From positions 1 to 40,871 of the forward strand of contig NZ_LQMW01000006.1 of the NCBI RefSeq assembly GCF_001541925.1: a stretch of DNA of 40,871 nucleotides. Reading direction: 5' to 3'. Below are positions 15,453-24,606 of the stretch, one piece after another. The stretch comes from Nitrosopumilus sp. Nsub (GTDB lineage Archaea > Thermoproteota > Nitrososphaeria > Nitrososphaerales > Nitrosopumilaceae). Under the pieces are notes generated by a model. It did no database searches. It saw only the letters and a list, made by a program, of their open reading frames with translations, and was not told the DNA's origin. Positions within the stretch are counted from its first letter, which is position 1; every line of letters begins with the position of its first letter. Both the position numbers and the translations under genes were made by a program.

Positions 15453-18008
15453 ATGCAAGTTAAAGTAGCACAAGTTGAAAAAATTGAAACGATGCTACCA
15501 TCTATGTTGGTATCTGCAACATACGATGGTCCAAGTAAATCAGCAATTTTAAAATTTTACGAACCGACACAACAAAAATTATTTTTGTGGAAAGATGAAA
15601 TTGGGCACAGACCATATTGTTATTCAAAATTATCACCAGACGAATTAGATTTTTTACAAGAAAGAGAAGATGTTTTAGAAATTAAAACAGTAAAAAAACA
15701 TGATTTCATTCACGATAAAGAAATTGATGTTTCAAAAATTATTGTAGATAATCCACTTTCAATTGGAGGAAATTATGGTGAAAGCATCAGAAACCAAATT
15801 GAGACATGGGAATCAGATATCAAGTATTATGAAACATATCTATACGATAGAGAATTTATTGTTGGAAAATATTACAAAGTAAAAGACGGATTACTAAAAC
15901 CGCACAACATGGAAATATCAGATGAGGTAAAACTTGCTCTGAAAAGTTTGTTGTGGGATAAAGTCGACAGTCAAAGCATGATAGATGCCGAAGAGTTTAA
16001 AAAATTTATTTCAGAATGGGCAGATTTGCTAAATCAGCCAATTCCAAAAATAAAAAGACTTAGTGTTGATATTGAAGTAGAGTTTGATCCTGGAAGGTTT
16101 CCAGATCCAAAACTTGCAGAAAAAAGAGTTACAGCAATAGGACTCAAAGGAAGTGACGGATTTGATCAAATATTTGTGCTCAAAACAGAAGGAACAAGCC
16201 AAGGAAACAATGAATTAGATGAAAACATCAAAGTAACATTTTACGATTTAGATAAAGAAAAAGAAATGATTGCAGATGCATTCAAGATAATTGAAGAATT
16301 TCCATTTGTAGTCACATACAACGGAGATGAATTTGATTTACCATATTTGTACAATAGAGCAGAAAGGTTAGGAATTCCAAATGAGAATAATCCATTATAC
16401 ATGATGAGAGATTCTGCAACTCTAAAACACGGAGTGCATATTGACTTGTATAGAACATTATCAAATCGCTCATTTCAAATCTATGCATTTAGTCAGTCAT
16501 ATACAGATTTTTCACTAAACAGCGTATCAAAAGCACTACTTGGAAAAGAAAAAATTGATTACGGTTTAGACTTTGATAAATTAACCCTGTATCAAACTGC
16601 AAACTATTGTTATAATGATGCACAGTTGACTTACGAACTTACAAGTTTCAATGGAGATTTGTTGATGAACTTACTTGTAATCATTGCAAGAATTGGAAGA
16701 ATGCCAATTGACGATATTGCAAGAATGGGAGTATCACAATGGATTAGAAGTTTGTTGTATTATGAACATAGAAAAAGAAATGCACTGATTCCAAAAAAAG
16801 AAGAATTGCAAAGAAGAACAGAGGGAGTGATGTCAGATGCAGTAATTAAAGACAAAAAGTATCGAGGAGGATTAGTTGTTGAGCCAAAAGAAGGAATACA
16901 TTTCAAAGTAGTAGTAATGGATTTTGCAAGTCTGTATCCAAGCATAATCAAAGTAAGAAATCTATCGTATGAAACAGTTAGATGTCCACATGAGGAATGT
17001 AAAAAAAATACCATCCCACAAACAAACCATTGGACATGCTCCAAAAACAACGGCCTTACATCAATAATTATTGGCTCATTAAGAGATTTGAGGGTAAATT
17101 ATTACAAAAGTTTATCAAAAAAAGATACGCTTACCGATGAACAAAGACAGCAATATACAGTAGTCAGTCAAGCGCTAAAAGTTATTTTAAATGCAAGTTA
17201 CGGAGTAATGGGAGCAGAAATATTTCCACTGTACTTCCTACCTGCAGCTGAAGCAACAACCGCAGTAGGCAGGTATACAATTTTAGAGACAATTAAAAAA
17301 TGTGAAGGGACTGGAATCGAGGTTCTGTACGGAGATACGGATTCATTATTTATTAAAAATCCAACAGAAGAACAAATTCAAAAACTCATAGAACAAGCCA
17401 AAACTGATCACGGAGTAGATTTAGAAATTGATAAGACATACAGGTATTGTGTACTAAGTAACAGAAAGAAAAATTATTTGGGAGTAACAGATTCAGGAAA
17501 AGTTGATGTTAAAGGATTAACAGGTAAAAAATCACACACACCAGGATTCATTAAAAAATTATTCTTTGAATTGTTAGATGTATTATCAGAAGTAAAGACA
17601 ATGGAAGATTTTGTAAAGGCTAAAAAAGATATTTCCAAAAAAATTGCAGACTGTGGTAAAAAAGTAGAAGCAAAAGAAATTCCTTTAGAAGATTTAACGT
17701 TTAATGTGATGTTAAGTAAAGCACCGTCAGAATATGTAAAAACCATACCACAACACATCAGAGCAGCAAAACAATTAGAATCAATTAGAGAATTAAAAAA
17801 AGGCGACAAAATTTCATTTATCAAAATACTAAACAAGCCAGGAGTCAAACCAGTAGAATTAGCAAAAAAAGAAGAAATAGATTCTAAAAAATATATGGAA
17901 TTTTTAGAATCAACATTAGAGCAAATTACATCATCCATGGATCTAGATTTTGATACAATTTTAGGAAAACCAAAGCAAACAGGGTTAGACGAATTCTTTT
18001 GGAGTTAA
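15453..18008 (+). CDS. polB: Family B DNA polymerase
   Basis: An 851-residue replicative/repair polymerase. The 3'-5' exonuclease is intact: Exo I LSVDIEVEF, Exo II VVTYNGDEFDLPYL, Exo III YCYNDAQLTYEL. The polymerase motifs are A (MDFASLYPSI), B (KVILNASYGVMG) and C (YGDTDSLF) with both catalytic Asp pairs, followed by KKNYLGV of the thumb. The C-terminus QTGLDEFFWS is a textbook PCNA-interacting peptide. It sits 4 bases after dCMP deaminase and 6 bases before the SemiSWEET gene. Confidence 0.96.
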   Translation: MQVKVAQVEKIETMLPSMLVSATYDGPSKSAILKFYEPTQQKLFLWKDEIGHRPYCYSKLSPDELDFLQEREDVLEIKTVKKHDFIHDKEIDVSKIIVDNPLSIGGNYGESIRNQIETWESDIKYYETYLYDREFIVGKYYKVKDGLLKPHNMEISDEVKLALKSLLWDKVDSQSMIDAEEFKKFISEWADLLNQPIPKIKRLSVDIEVEFDPGRFPDPKLAEKRVTAIGLKGSDGFDQIFVLKTEGTSQGNNELDENIKVTFYDLDKEKEMIADAFKIIEEFPFVVTYNGDEFDLPYLYNRAERLGIPNENNPLYMMRDSATLKHGVHIDLYRTLSNRSFQIYAFSQSYTDFSLNSVSKALLGKEKIDYGLDFDKLTLYQTANYCYNDAQLTYELTSFNGDLLMNLLVIIARIGRMPIDDIARMGVSQWIRSLLYYEHRKRNALIPKKEELQRRTEGVMSDAVIKDKKYRGGLVVEPKEGIHFKVVVMDFASLYPSIIKVRNLSYETVRCPHEECKKNTIPQTNHWTCSKNNGLTSIIIGSLRDLRVNYYKSLSKKDTLTDEQRQQYTVVSQALKVILNASYGVMGAEIFPLYFLPAAEATTAVGRYTILETIKKCEGTGIEVLYGDTDSLFIKNPTEEQIQKLIEQAKTDHGVDLEIDKTYRYCVLSNRKKNYLGVTDSGKVDVKGLTGKKSHTPGFIKKLFFELLDVLSEVKTMEDFVKAKKDISKKIADCGKKVEAKEIPLEDLTFNVMLSKAPSEYVKTIPQHIRAAKQLESIRELKKGDKISFIKILNKPGVKPVELAKKEEIDSKKYMEFLESTLEQITSSMDLDFDTILGKPKQTGLDEFFWS

Positions 18009-18014
18009 AGTATC

Positions 18015-18296
18015 ATGGAAGTTGATCCAATATTATTAACAGTGTTAGGGGTTGCTGCAGGAATTTTGATTTTAACTGGATGGGTTGATCAAATTTACAA
18101 AGGTTACAAATCAAAAAGTCTAAAAGATGTTTCAAGTTTTTTGATGATTTTTATTTCTGCGGGAGCAATTTTGTGGTTAATTTATGGAATTATTGTCATG
18201 GATGTGTTTATCATAGGCACAAATATTGCAGCAATTGTATTAATGTTAATTGTTTTGACAATGAAAAGAAAATATGATAAAAACATAGTTGTATAA
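18015..18296 (+). CDS. SemiSWEET (MtN3/PQ-loop) transporter
   Basis: A 93-residue protein with three transmembrane helices (residues ~6-25, 41-63, 66-85). The loop SKSLKDVSSFLMIF and the helix LWLIYGIIVMDVFIIGTNI match prokaryotic SemiSWEETs, which dimerise to form a small sugar-transport path. The substrate is not predictable. It starts 6 bases after polB, probably by read-through, with no functional link evident. Confidence 0.85.
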   Translation: MEVDPILLTVLGVAAGILILTGWVDQIYKGYKSKSLKDVSSFLMIFISAGAILWLIYGIIVMDVFIIGTNIAAIVLMLIVLTMKRKYDKNIVV

Positions 18297-18338
18297 TTCA
18301 ATGAAGAATTAAATACAATATAGAAAATTCAAAATAAC

Positions 18339-18995
18339 GTGTTTATAATTAATTGTAAAAATTATGAAGAAATTTCAGGAGATAAAATAATCAAGTTTGT
18401 AAAAACTGCAGAAAAAATTTCAAAAAAAAATAAAATTAAAATTGCAATTTGCCCGCCACAACATCTCATAGGTGTTGTTGCAAATAGTTCAATACCAATT
18501 TTGGCCCAACATGTAGATGATTCCAAAATTGGAAGTACAACAGGTTTTGTAATTCCAGAACTACTAAAAAAATCCAAAGTTAAAGGCTCATTGATCAATC
18601 ATAGCGAACATAGAATTTCCAGTAATGAGATAAAAAAACTGGTAATAAAATTAAAAGAATTAAAGATGATCTCAGTTGTTTGTGTGAAAGATGTTGCAGA
18701 AGCAAGAAAATATGCAAAATTAAATCCAGACTATATCGCAATAGAACCTCCAGAATTAATTGGTTCAGGAAAAGCTGTTTCAACTGAAAAACCAGAATTA
18801 ATTTCAAAAGCAGTGATTGCAGTAAAAAGTGCACAAAATAATACCAAGTTATTATGCGGTGCAGGAATAGTCTCTGGACAAGATGTGGAAAAAGCATCAG
18901 AATTAGGATCTAAGGGGATCTTGGTTGCAAGTGGCATCATAAAAGCAAAGAATTGGGACAAAATTATTTCAGAATTTGCAAAGGCATTAGTTTAA
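18339..18995 (+). CDS. tpiA: Triosephosphate isomerase
   Basis: A 218-residue archaeal-length TIM (about 30 shorter than bacterial), interconverting DHAP and glyceraldehyde 3-phosphate. The active-site pieces are NCKNY (Lys), LINHSEHR (electrophilic His), IAIEPPELIGSGKAVS (catalytic Glu and loop 6) and LCGAGIVSG (phosphate loop). The start is GTG; a TATA-like AAATACAATATA is centred ~23 bases upstream and no longer start is needed. PPDK follows 27 bases after, grouping two gluconeogenic enzymes. Confidence 0.94.
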   Translation: MFIINCKNYEEISGDKIIKFVKTAEKISKKNKIKIAICPPQHLIGVVANSSIPILAQHVDDSKIGSTTGFVIPELLKKSKVKGSLINHSEHRISSNEIKKLVIKLKELKMISVVCVKDVAEARKYAKLNPDYIAIEPPELIGSGKAVSTEKPELISKAVIAVKSAQNNTKLLCGAGIVSGQDVEKASELGSKGILVASGIIKAKNWDKIISEFAKALV

Positions 18996-19022
18996 AAAGC
19001 CAAAAAAATTAGAATTTTTTGC

Positions 19023-21701
19023 ATGGCAAAGAACAAACCAGTTTATGCATTTGAAGAAGCAGATAGCAAAAAAAGAATGCTTCTAGGAGGCAAAGGTGCA
19101 GGATTAAGTGAAATGACACGCCTAAAATTGCCAGTTCCGCCAGGATTTACAATCACAACAGAAGTTTGTAACAAGTATTATGATAACAATAGAAAACTTC
19201 CAAAGGACGTAATGCCAGCAGTTATGAAAAATATTGCAAAAATGGAAAAAAAGACAGGTAAGAAATGGAATTCAACTAAAAATCCACTACTTGTTTCAGT
19301 ACGTTCAGGGGCAGCAATTTCAATGCCAGGAATGATGGACACAATTTTGAATTTAGGATTAAATGAGAAAACAGTAGAAGGTTTTGCAGAACAAACCAAA
19401 AATCCAAGATTTTCATGGGATTCTTACAGAAGATTCATCCAATTATTTGGAAAAGTAGTATTTGGAGTTAATGATGAAAAGTTTGATCATGTTTTAGATG
19501 CTGCAAAAGAAAAACAAGGTGTTACAGATGACAGTAAATTAAATGTCGAATCATTAAAAGAAATCGTCACAGAATACAAAAAAATCTGTGAGGAACACAC
19601 TAAAAGAAAATTCCCAGATACACCAGATGAACAACTAGTATTATCAATTGAAGCAGTTTTCAAAAGTTGGATGGGAGAAAGAGCAATAGTCTATCGTGAA
19701 AAAAACAACATTACAAAAGATATTGCAAACGGTACTGCAGTAAATGTCGTAACTATGGTATTTGGAAACATGGGAGACGATAGTGCTACAGGCGTAGTAT
19801 TTACAAGAAATGGACATAACGGTAAAAAAGAGATAGAAGGAGAATACCTCATCAACGCACAAGGTGAAGACGTAGTAGCAGGAGTTAGAACTGGAAAAAG
19901 CATAGAATTACTAAAAAAAGACATGCCAAAATCACACAAGGAACTTTCCAAGGCATGTGCCAAATTAGAAAAACATTTCAGAGAACCTCAAGATATCGAA
20001 TTTACAATTGAACAAGGAAAATTCTACCTATTACAAACAAGAACAGCAAAAATGAGTGCTGCAGCATTAGTAAAAACATCTGTAGACATGGTAAAAGAAA
20101 AATTGATTAACAAAGATAAAGCACTTACAAGAATTCCAGCTCAACAATTAGAAGCACTATTGCACAGAACAATGGATGAATCAAAAATCAAAGAGTACAA
20201 ACAATTAGCTAAAGGAATTGCCGCATCACCAGGAGCAGCAAGTGGCATTGTAGTATTTGATGTTAAAAAAGCAATAGAATTAGGAGATGCAGGTAAAAAA
20301 GTAATCCTAGTTAGAAAAGAAACTAAACCAGAAGATGTTCCGGCATTCTTCTCTTCAGAAGGAATTTTGACCAGCTTAGGTGGAAAATCATCTCATGCAG
20401 CAATTGTTTCAAGAGGAATGGGAAAACCATGCATAGTAGGATGTCCAGAATTAAAAATAGATTATGATAATAATGTAGGTACTGCAAATGGAATGACAAT
20501 CAAAGAAGGGGAAACAATTACCATTGACGGAAGTGAAGGTACTGTCTTTATTGGAGAAATCCCAACAGTCGAACCTAAAGTAACAAAAGACTTTGAACAG
20601 ATACTCACTTGGGCACAAAAAACAAAAACATTAGGAATTAGAGCTAATGCAGACACACCAGACATGGCAAAACTAGCAAGAAAGTTTGGAGGTCAAGGTA
20701 TCGGATTATGCAGAACAGAAAGAATGTTCAACGGTAGCGACAGAATCAATTTATTTGTAGAAATGATTATGGCTGAGAATATTGAAGAAAGAAATAAAAT
20801 TTTAGAAAAATTAGGCAAGTTGCAAAAAAGTGACTTTATTGAAATTTTAAAAGCTATGGAAGGTTACGAAGTAACAATTAGATTATTGGATCCACCATTA
20901 CACGAATTCTTACCAAATCCAGAAGAATTAGTTGAAAAAATACAAAAATTAGAAGCAGATGGAAAAACAGATGAAATTTCTGAAGCAAAAGTGGTTCTCA
21001 AAAGAGCAAGAGAGTTGGCAGAAGTCAATCCAATGATGGGCCATAGAGGGGTAAGGGTAGGTGTAACATATCCAGAAATATATGAAATGCAGATTAGATC
21101 AGTGTTTGATGCACTAGTAGAATTAACTAAGAAGAAAGTTAAAGCACATCCACAAATAATGATTCCACAAATCAGCAGTATTGCAGAATTAAATCACATC
21201 AAGTCAATTTATGACAGAATCAAAAAAGAGACTGAAACAAAACACAAGATGAAATTAAAAATTAATTTCGGAACAATGATAGAAGTGGTTAGAGCAGCAC
21301 TAACTGCAAATGAATTAGCAGATACAGCAGAATTTTTCAGTTTTGGAACAAACGACTTAACTCAAGGAACATTTAGTTTTAGTAGAGAAGACGTAGAAGG
21401 TAAATTCTTACCAGAATACATGGAAAAAGAATTACTTGAAAGAAATCCATTCCAATCAATAGATGTTAACGGTGTAGGTAGTTTAATCAGAATTGGAATT
21501 AGTGCAGGTCGTTCAATTAGAAAGAATATGGAAGTAGGCATATGTGGAGAACATGGAGGAGATCCAAGTTCTATCAAATTCTGCCACGGTGAAGGACTAA
21601 GCTATGTCAGTGCCTCACCACATAGAATTCCAATTGCCATAGTTGCAGCAGCACAAGCAGCAATTGAACAGCCAAAAAAAGCTAAAAAGAAGAAGAAATA
21701 A
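19023..21701 (+). CDS. ppdK: Pyruvate, phosphate dikinase
   Basis: An 892-residue enzyme interconverting pyruvate + ATP + Pi and phosphoenolpyruvate + AMP + PPi, which opens gluconeogenesis in these autotrophs. The ATP-grasp start is LGGKGAGLSEM; the swivelling domain has GGKSSHAAIVSRGMGKPC with phospho-His ~458. The TIM-barrel PEP/pyruvate domain has LCRTERMF, RLLDPPLHEFLP, FGTNDLTQ and the CGEHGGDPSS catalytic Cys. Full family length, ending in a poly-Lys tail (KKAKKKKK). The HTH-CBS regulator gene follows closely and may sense the same energy state. Confidence 0.97.
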   Translation: MAKNKPVYAFEEADSKKRMLLGGKGAGLSEMTRLKLPVPPGFTITTEVCNKYYDNNRKLPKDVMPAVMKNIAKMEKKTGKKWNSTKNPLLVSVRSGAAISMPGMMDTILNLGLNEKTVEGFAEQTKNPRFSWDSYRRFIQLFGKVVFGVNDEKFDHVLDAAKEKQGVTDDSKLNVESLKEIVTEYKKICEEHTKRKFPDTPDEQLVLSIEAVFKSWMGERAIVYREKNNITKDIANGTAVNVVTMVFGNMGDDSATGVVFTRNGHNGKKEIEGEYLINAQGEDVVAGVRTGKSIELLKKDMPKSHKELSKACAKLEKHFREPQDIEFTIEQGKFYLLQTRTAKMSAAALVKTSVDMVKEKLINKDKALTRIPAQQLEALLHRTMDESKIKEYKQLAKGIAASPGAASGIVVFDVKKAIELGDAGKKVILVRKETKPEDVPAFFSSEGILTSLGGKSSHAAIVSRGMGKPCIVGCPELKIDYDNNVGTANGMTIKEGETITIDGSEGTVFIGEIPTVEPKVTKDFEQILTWAQKTKTLGIRANADTPDMAKLARKFGGQGIGLCRTERMFNGSDRINLFVEMIMAENIEERNKILEKLGKLQKSDFIEILKAMEGYEVTIRLLDPPLHEFLPNPEELVEKIQKLEADGKTDEISEAKVVLKRARELAEVNPMMGHRGVRVGVTYPEIYEMQIRSVFDALVELTKKKVKAHPQIMIPQISSIAELNHIKSIYDRIKKETETKHKMKLKINFGTMIEVVRAALTANELADTAEFFSFGTNDLTQGTFSFSREDVEGKFLPEYMEKELLERNPFQSIDVNGVGSLIRIGISAGRSIRKNMEVGICGEHGGDPSSIKFCHGEGLSYVSASPHRIPIAIVAAAQAAIEQPKKAKKKKK

Positions 21702-21738
21702 GACAATTTAAAACCAAATAAAGTTCACCATAATTGAA

Positions 21739-22296
21739 TTGCTTCCTAGAATTGAATCAATAAAACAAATAAGACAAAAAATTGGCATTACTCAAAAAAA
21801 ACTTGCCAGCATGACAGGGGTAAGTACCTCTATGATTAATCAAATTGAATCAGGAAGAAGCCAACCAAGTTACGATACTGCAAAAAAAATATTTGAGAAT
21901 CTTGCAAAATTGGAAGGAGAGTCATCATCACATACAGCAGGAGATTTTTGTAGTGAAAATATCATAAAATTAAAACCTTCAAACACATTACATGACGCAA
22001 TTAAAAAAATGCATGAATTATCAATTAGTCAAATTCCAGTTTTTGATAATTCAAAAATAGTAGGAGTCGTATCAGAAGATGGAATTGTAAAACATTTAGC
22101 AGATTTAGGCGAAGCAGAATTAAAAAAAGCAAAACTTGCAGATACAATGGATTCAGTCCCACCAATTGTTGATTGGGATACACCAGCAAATGTACTAGTT
22201 CCATTAATCAGATATTCAAAATGTATTTTGATTTCAAAAAAATCTAAAATTGTAGGAATCATAACAGCTTCTGATACATTAAAGATGATGGAATAA
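21739..22296 (+). CDS. HTH-CBS regulator
   Basis: A 185-residue protein. Residues ~8-58 are an XRE helix-turn-helix (IGITQKKLASMTGVSTSMIN with QIESGRSQPSY); 70-185 are a tandem CBS pair (TLHDAIKKMHELSISQIPVF and the segment VLVPLIRYSKCILISKKSKI). CBS pairs bind AMP/ATP or S-adenosyl ligands, so it may be an energy-sensing transcription factor. The TTG start lies ~28 bases after TTTAAAA of its own promoter. Placement just after ppdK suggests a link to PEP metabolism, which is inference. The 14-bp tandem repeats begin 30 bases after its stop. Confidence 0.85.
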   Translation: MLPRIESIKQIRQKIGITQKKLASMTGVSTSMINQIESGRSQPSYDTAKKIFENLAKLEGESSSHTAGDFCSENIIKLKPSNTLHDAIKKMHELSISQIPVFDNSKIVGVVSEDGIVKHLADLGEAELKKAKLADTMDSVPPIVDWDTPANVLVPLIRYSKCILISKKSKIVGIITASDTLKMME

Positions 22297-22326
22297 AAAA
22301 TAATTTAAAAAAATAACATAAAAAAA

Positions 22327-22382
22327 TTAGTTGCGTCTAATTAGTTGCGTCTAATTAGTTGCGTCTAATTAGTTGCGTCTAA
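22327..22382. repeat. Four exact tandem copies of a 14-bp unit
   Basis: The unit TTAGTTGCGTCTAA occurs four times without change. Each unit has complementary ends (TTAG/CTAA, extended to AATTAG/CTAATT across junctions) around TTGCGT, so every copy can form a short stem. It stands between the HTH-CBS gene and a membrane-protein gene whose TATA element lies just downstream. It could be a clustered regulator site or a slippage-prone repeat. Confidence 0.95.
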
Positions 22383-22422
22383 TTTTAACAGCATTTAATA
22401 GAATTAAAAAACAATGTAATGC

Positions 22423-22701
22423 ATGAACATATGGAACAAGTTTTGGAATTGGTATGAAAATAAAATTCTAGGAAGTATTGTCATAATTGCAATTATACAA
22501 TTCATTCAAGTACCACACATGGTATGGAATGCAGACATTATGTTGGAAGCTGGAATGATTTCAAGAGTTCATCCAGTCATTGACTGGTTTCTTTACGGCG
22601 TAGATTTAATTGAAATAATTTCAATTGTAAACGTTGGAATGATCATGTTTAGTTTAATTAAAAAAAGACGAAATAAAAAAAAGCAAGTTAAAACGAGTTA
22701 A
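22423..22701 (+). CDS. Small two-helix membrane protein
   Basis: A 92-residue protein with two hydrophobic segments (ILGSIVIIAIIQFIQV and LIEIISIVNVGMIMFSLI), an amphipathic Trp-rich start (NIWNKFWNWYENK) and a Lys/Arg-rich tail. No family recognised. TTTAATAG is centred ~27 bases before the ATG; the tandem repeats lie immediately upstream of that promoter. The 3' end overlaps the convergent MscS gene by 4 bases. Confidence 0.6.
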   Translation: MNIWNKFWNWYENKILGSIVIIAIIQFIQVPHMVWNADIMLEAGMISRVHPVIDWFLYGVDLIEIISIVNVGMIMFSLIKKRRNKKKQVKTS

Positions 22702-23522
22702 TCCTTGCCAGTCCAAATAACTCTTTGAGGGAAAGGGATTTCTATTCCAGATTTATCAAGAGCACGTTTTAGAGTATTCAAAAGAATAGGCTGAGTATTA
22801 CTCCAGTCATCACGTGGATGCCAAACATAGACATGAATATTCACACTAGACTCACCCAATTCCTCAATACGAAATTCAGGTTCAGGGATTTGAAGAACAA
22901 ATGGCATAGTTTGTAAAATTTCATTTTTCATTACCAAAATAGCATGATCTATTTCAGATTGATATGAAATTCCAACAGTTGCATCAGCCCTTCTGACAGT
23001 GGATAATGTTAATGATCGAATATTGGATGTAAAGAATTTCTCATTTGGAATTCGTGTTACAGTTCCATCAAATCGCCTAACTTTACTGGAAAAGGTACCA
23101 ATGTCCAACAGAGTTCCGGAAATACCCATATCAGGCAATTCAATTGTATCGCCATGTTTTGCAGGTTTTTCAACAATTAAGAATAATCCAGAAATTAAAT
23201 TTGAAACTACAGACTGGGTAGCAAAACCAATAACTACAGCAAATATTCCCCCAGCAACCATAATTCCAGATAGATCAATTCCCTGACTAGACGTAAAACC
23301 TAAAAATGAAATTATTAGAATTCCAAAATAAATTAATTTACTAATATTTTGTGCAGTATCCTTAGGTAATGAAGGGGCATAATATTTGTGAAATAATAAT
23401 TTTGCAATTTTAGCAATGATAACACCGCCAGCCATTATAACACCACCAATTAACAAAGACAGCAAAGTTAATTCTCCGACAATTTGCATTTCAGACAAAC
23501 TCTGAAGAAATTCCAAAATCAT
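22698..23522 (-). CDS. mscS: Small-conductance mechanosensitive channel (MscS family)
   Basis: A 274-residue membrane protein that releases solutes on osmotic downshock. Three N-terminal membrane helices precede the Gly/Ala-rich pore helix (GGIFAVVIGFATQSVVSNLI). The beta domain follows (VEKPAKHGDTIEL, RRFDGTVTRIPNEKF) and then the C-terminal alpha/beta cage (VNIHVYVWHPRDDW). Its start shares one base with the stop of the DUF432 gene, so the two are translationally coupled. Confidence 0.93.
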   Translation of the reverse strand: MILEFLQSLSEMQIVGELTLLSLLIGGVIMAGGVIIAKIAKLLFHKYYAPSLPKDTAQNISKLIYFGILIISFLGFTSSQGIDLSGIMVAGGIFAVVIGFATQSVVSNLISGLFLIVEKPAKHGDTIELPDMGISGTLLDIGTFSSKVRRFDGTVTRIPNEKFFTSNIRSLTLSTVRRADATVGISYQSEIDHAILVMKNEILQTMPFVLQIPEPEFRIEELGESSVNIHVYVWHPRDDWSNTQPILLNTLKRALDKSGIEIPFPQRVIWTGKD

Positions 23523-24283
23523 TATTCTAACCCCATCTCCATATGCGTACTTGCTGTTTTATCTTCCCATGTGGGAGATGCAGACCAATCAGTTTCAAGA
23601 GAAATAGTTTGAACATCAGCAATATTTACAGCAGCACGTTTTTTCATGGTAATTTTTAGTCCATCAATTATTGCCTTAGAATTTTGGTAATAGAGACTGT
23701 TGTCAGTAATTGGAAAAACAACCTTACTAATTGATTGACCAAATGACATAGTGTTTTCAACAACAATTTGCATTACAGCTTCAACATAAGGGTCAGAATC
23801 ATCATAATCAGTAGCCATAGAGACTTTAGCATATTTGCACAAAGTGCCAGTATCAGGAGAACCATACAAACCGAATCTAGAATTTAATGGGTCACAAGTT
23901 ACCCAATCAAGAGAATCATAATTTGAATCATGAACTAAAAAAACACCTATCTCAATAGGACAATTAACAAAAATACTGGCTGCAGAATTCTCACTAAGAT
24001 AGATTTCTTTATCAAATTGTAAGAAGAGATGAGTAGTTCTCCTGGCAGGATAATTGAGCGGTCTAATAGGGGCCAATTCAATTTTAACGTCAGAAGATTT
24101 TACAGGAATTATTTTTTCAACAATTTTTCCTTCAGAGTTTTCACGATAATAAGAAAAAGCATTTTCACTGATCCGGTTGAATTTGATCATAGTGTTTGGC
24201 AAAGTTAACTCTATTTGATCGTCTAAATTATAGACACCAAAATTTGAAAAAGAGATTTCAGAATTATCACTCATGATTTTCAT
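23522..24283 (-). CDS. DUF432 protein coupled to MscS
   Basis: A 253-residue, soluble, beta-rich archaeal protein of the DUF432 family, recognised by PIRPLNYPARRTTHLFLQF, SAASIFVNCPIEIGVFL and FGLYGSPDTGTLCKYAK. Members of this family are typically found beside MscS channels; here the stop overlaps the channel start by one base, so a channel accessory role is likely, though the biochemistry is unknown. Met4 (24274) is an alternative start. Confidence 0.8.
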   Translation of the reverse strand: MKIMSDNSEISFSNFGVYNLDDQIELTLPNTMIKFNRISENAFSYYRENSEGKIVEKIIPVKSSDVKIELAPIRPLNYPARRTTHLFLQFDKEIYLSENSAASIFVNCPIEIGVFLVHDSNYDSLDWVTCDPLNSRFGLYGSPDTGTLCKYAKVSMATDYDDSDPYVEAVMQIVVENTMSFGQSISKVVFPITDNSLYYQNSKAIIDGLKITMKKRAAVNIADVQTISLETDWSASPTWEDKTASTHMEMGLE

Positions 24284-24371
24284 TTTTTAATAGAATGCGA
24301 GGATAGAATTGGTAGATTAACAACTTTCATTGTCAATAACATTAGAAATCATAGACAAAAAATGTGTCAAA

Positions 24372-24572
24372 TTAGCTTCTTGTTCGCTTTTTTATGGTAG
24401 CAATTTTCTTTGATGATCTAGATTCTTTTGTTTTTGAAGAAGATTTTGTAACTTTACCTTCTGTTTTCATACTTTTTCCACTTCTTCGGGCGGCACGAGA
24501 TTGTTTAGATCTAGTTTTTTGTTCTTTTTTTGCTTTTTCCTTTTGATCATCAGTCAATTTGGCTCTAACCAT
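24372..24572 (-). CDS. Small highly basic protein
   Basis: A 66-residue protein that is almost entirely Lys, Arg, Ser and Thr (KKEQKTRSKQSRAARRSGKS and repeated KTKESRSSKK patches), with no Cys or hydrophobic core. Such composition suits a disordered nucleic-acid- or ribosome-binding protein. No function can be named. It sits alone between DUF432 and the BtuF-like gene, both on the same strand. Confidence 0.6.
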   Translation of the reverse strand: MVRAKLTDDQKEKAKKEQKTRSKQSRAARRSGKSMKTEGKVTKSSSKTKESRSSKKIATIKKRTRS

Positions 24573-24606
24573 ACAAGATTTAGAATATTGTCATAGATAA
24601 GGATTC

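Noticed and set aside
22327-22382. Possible CRISPR array
   Set aside because: The 14-bp units are directly adjacent with no spacers, and no cas gene is in the window.
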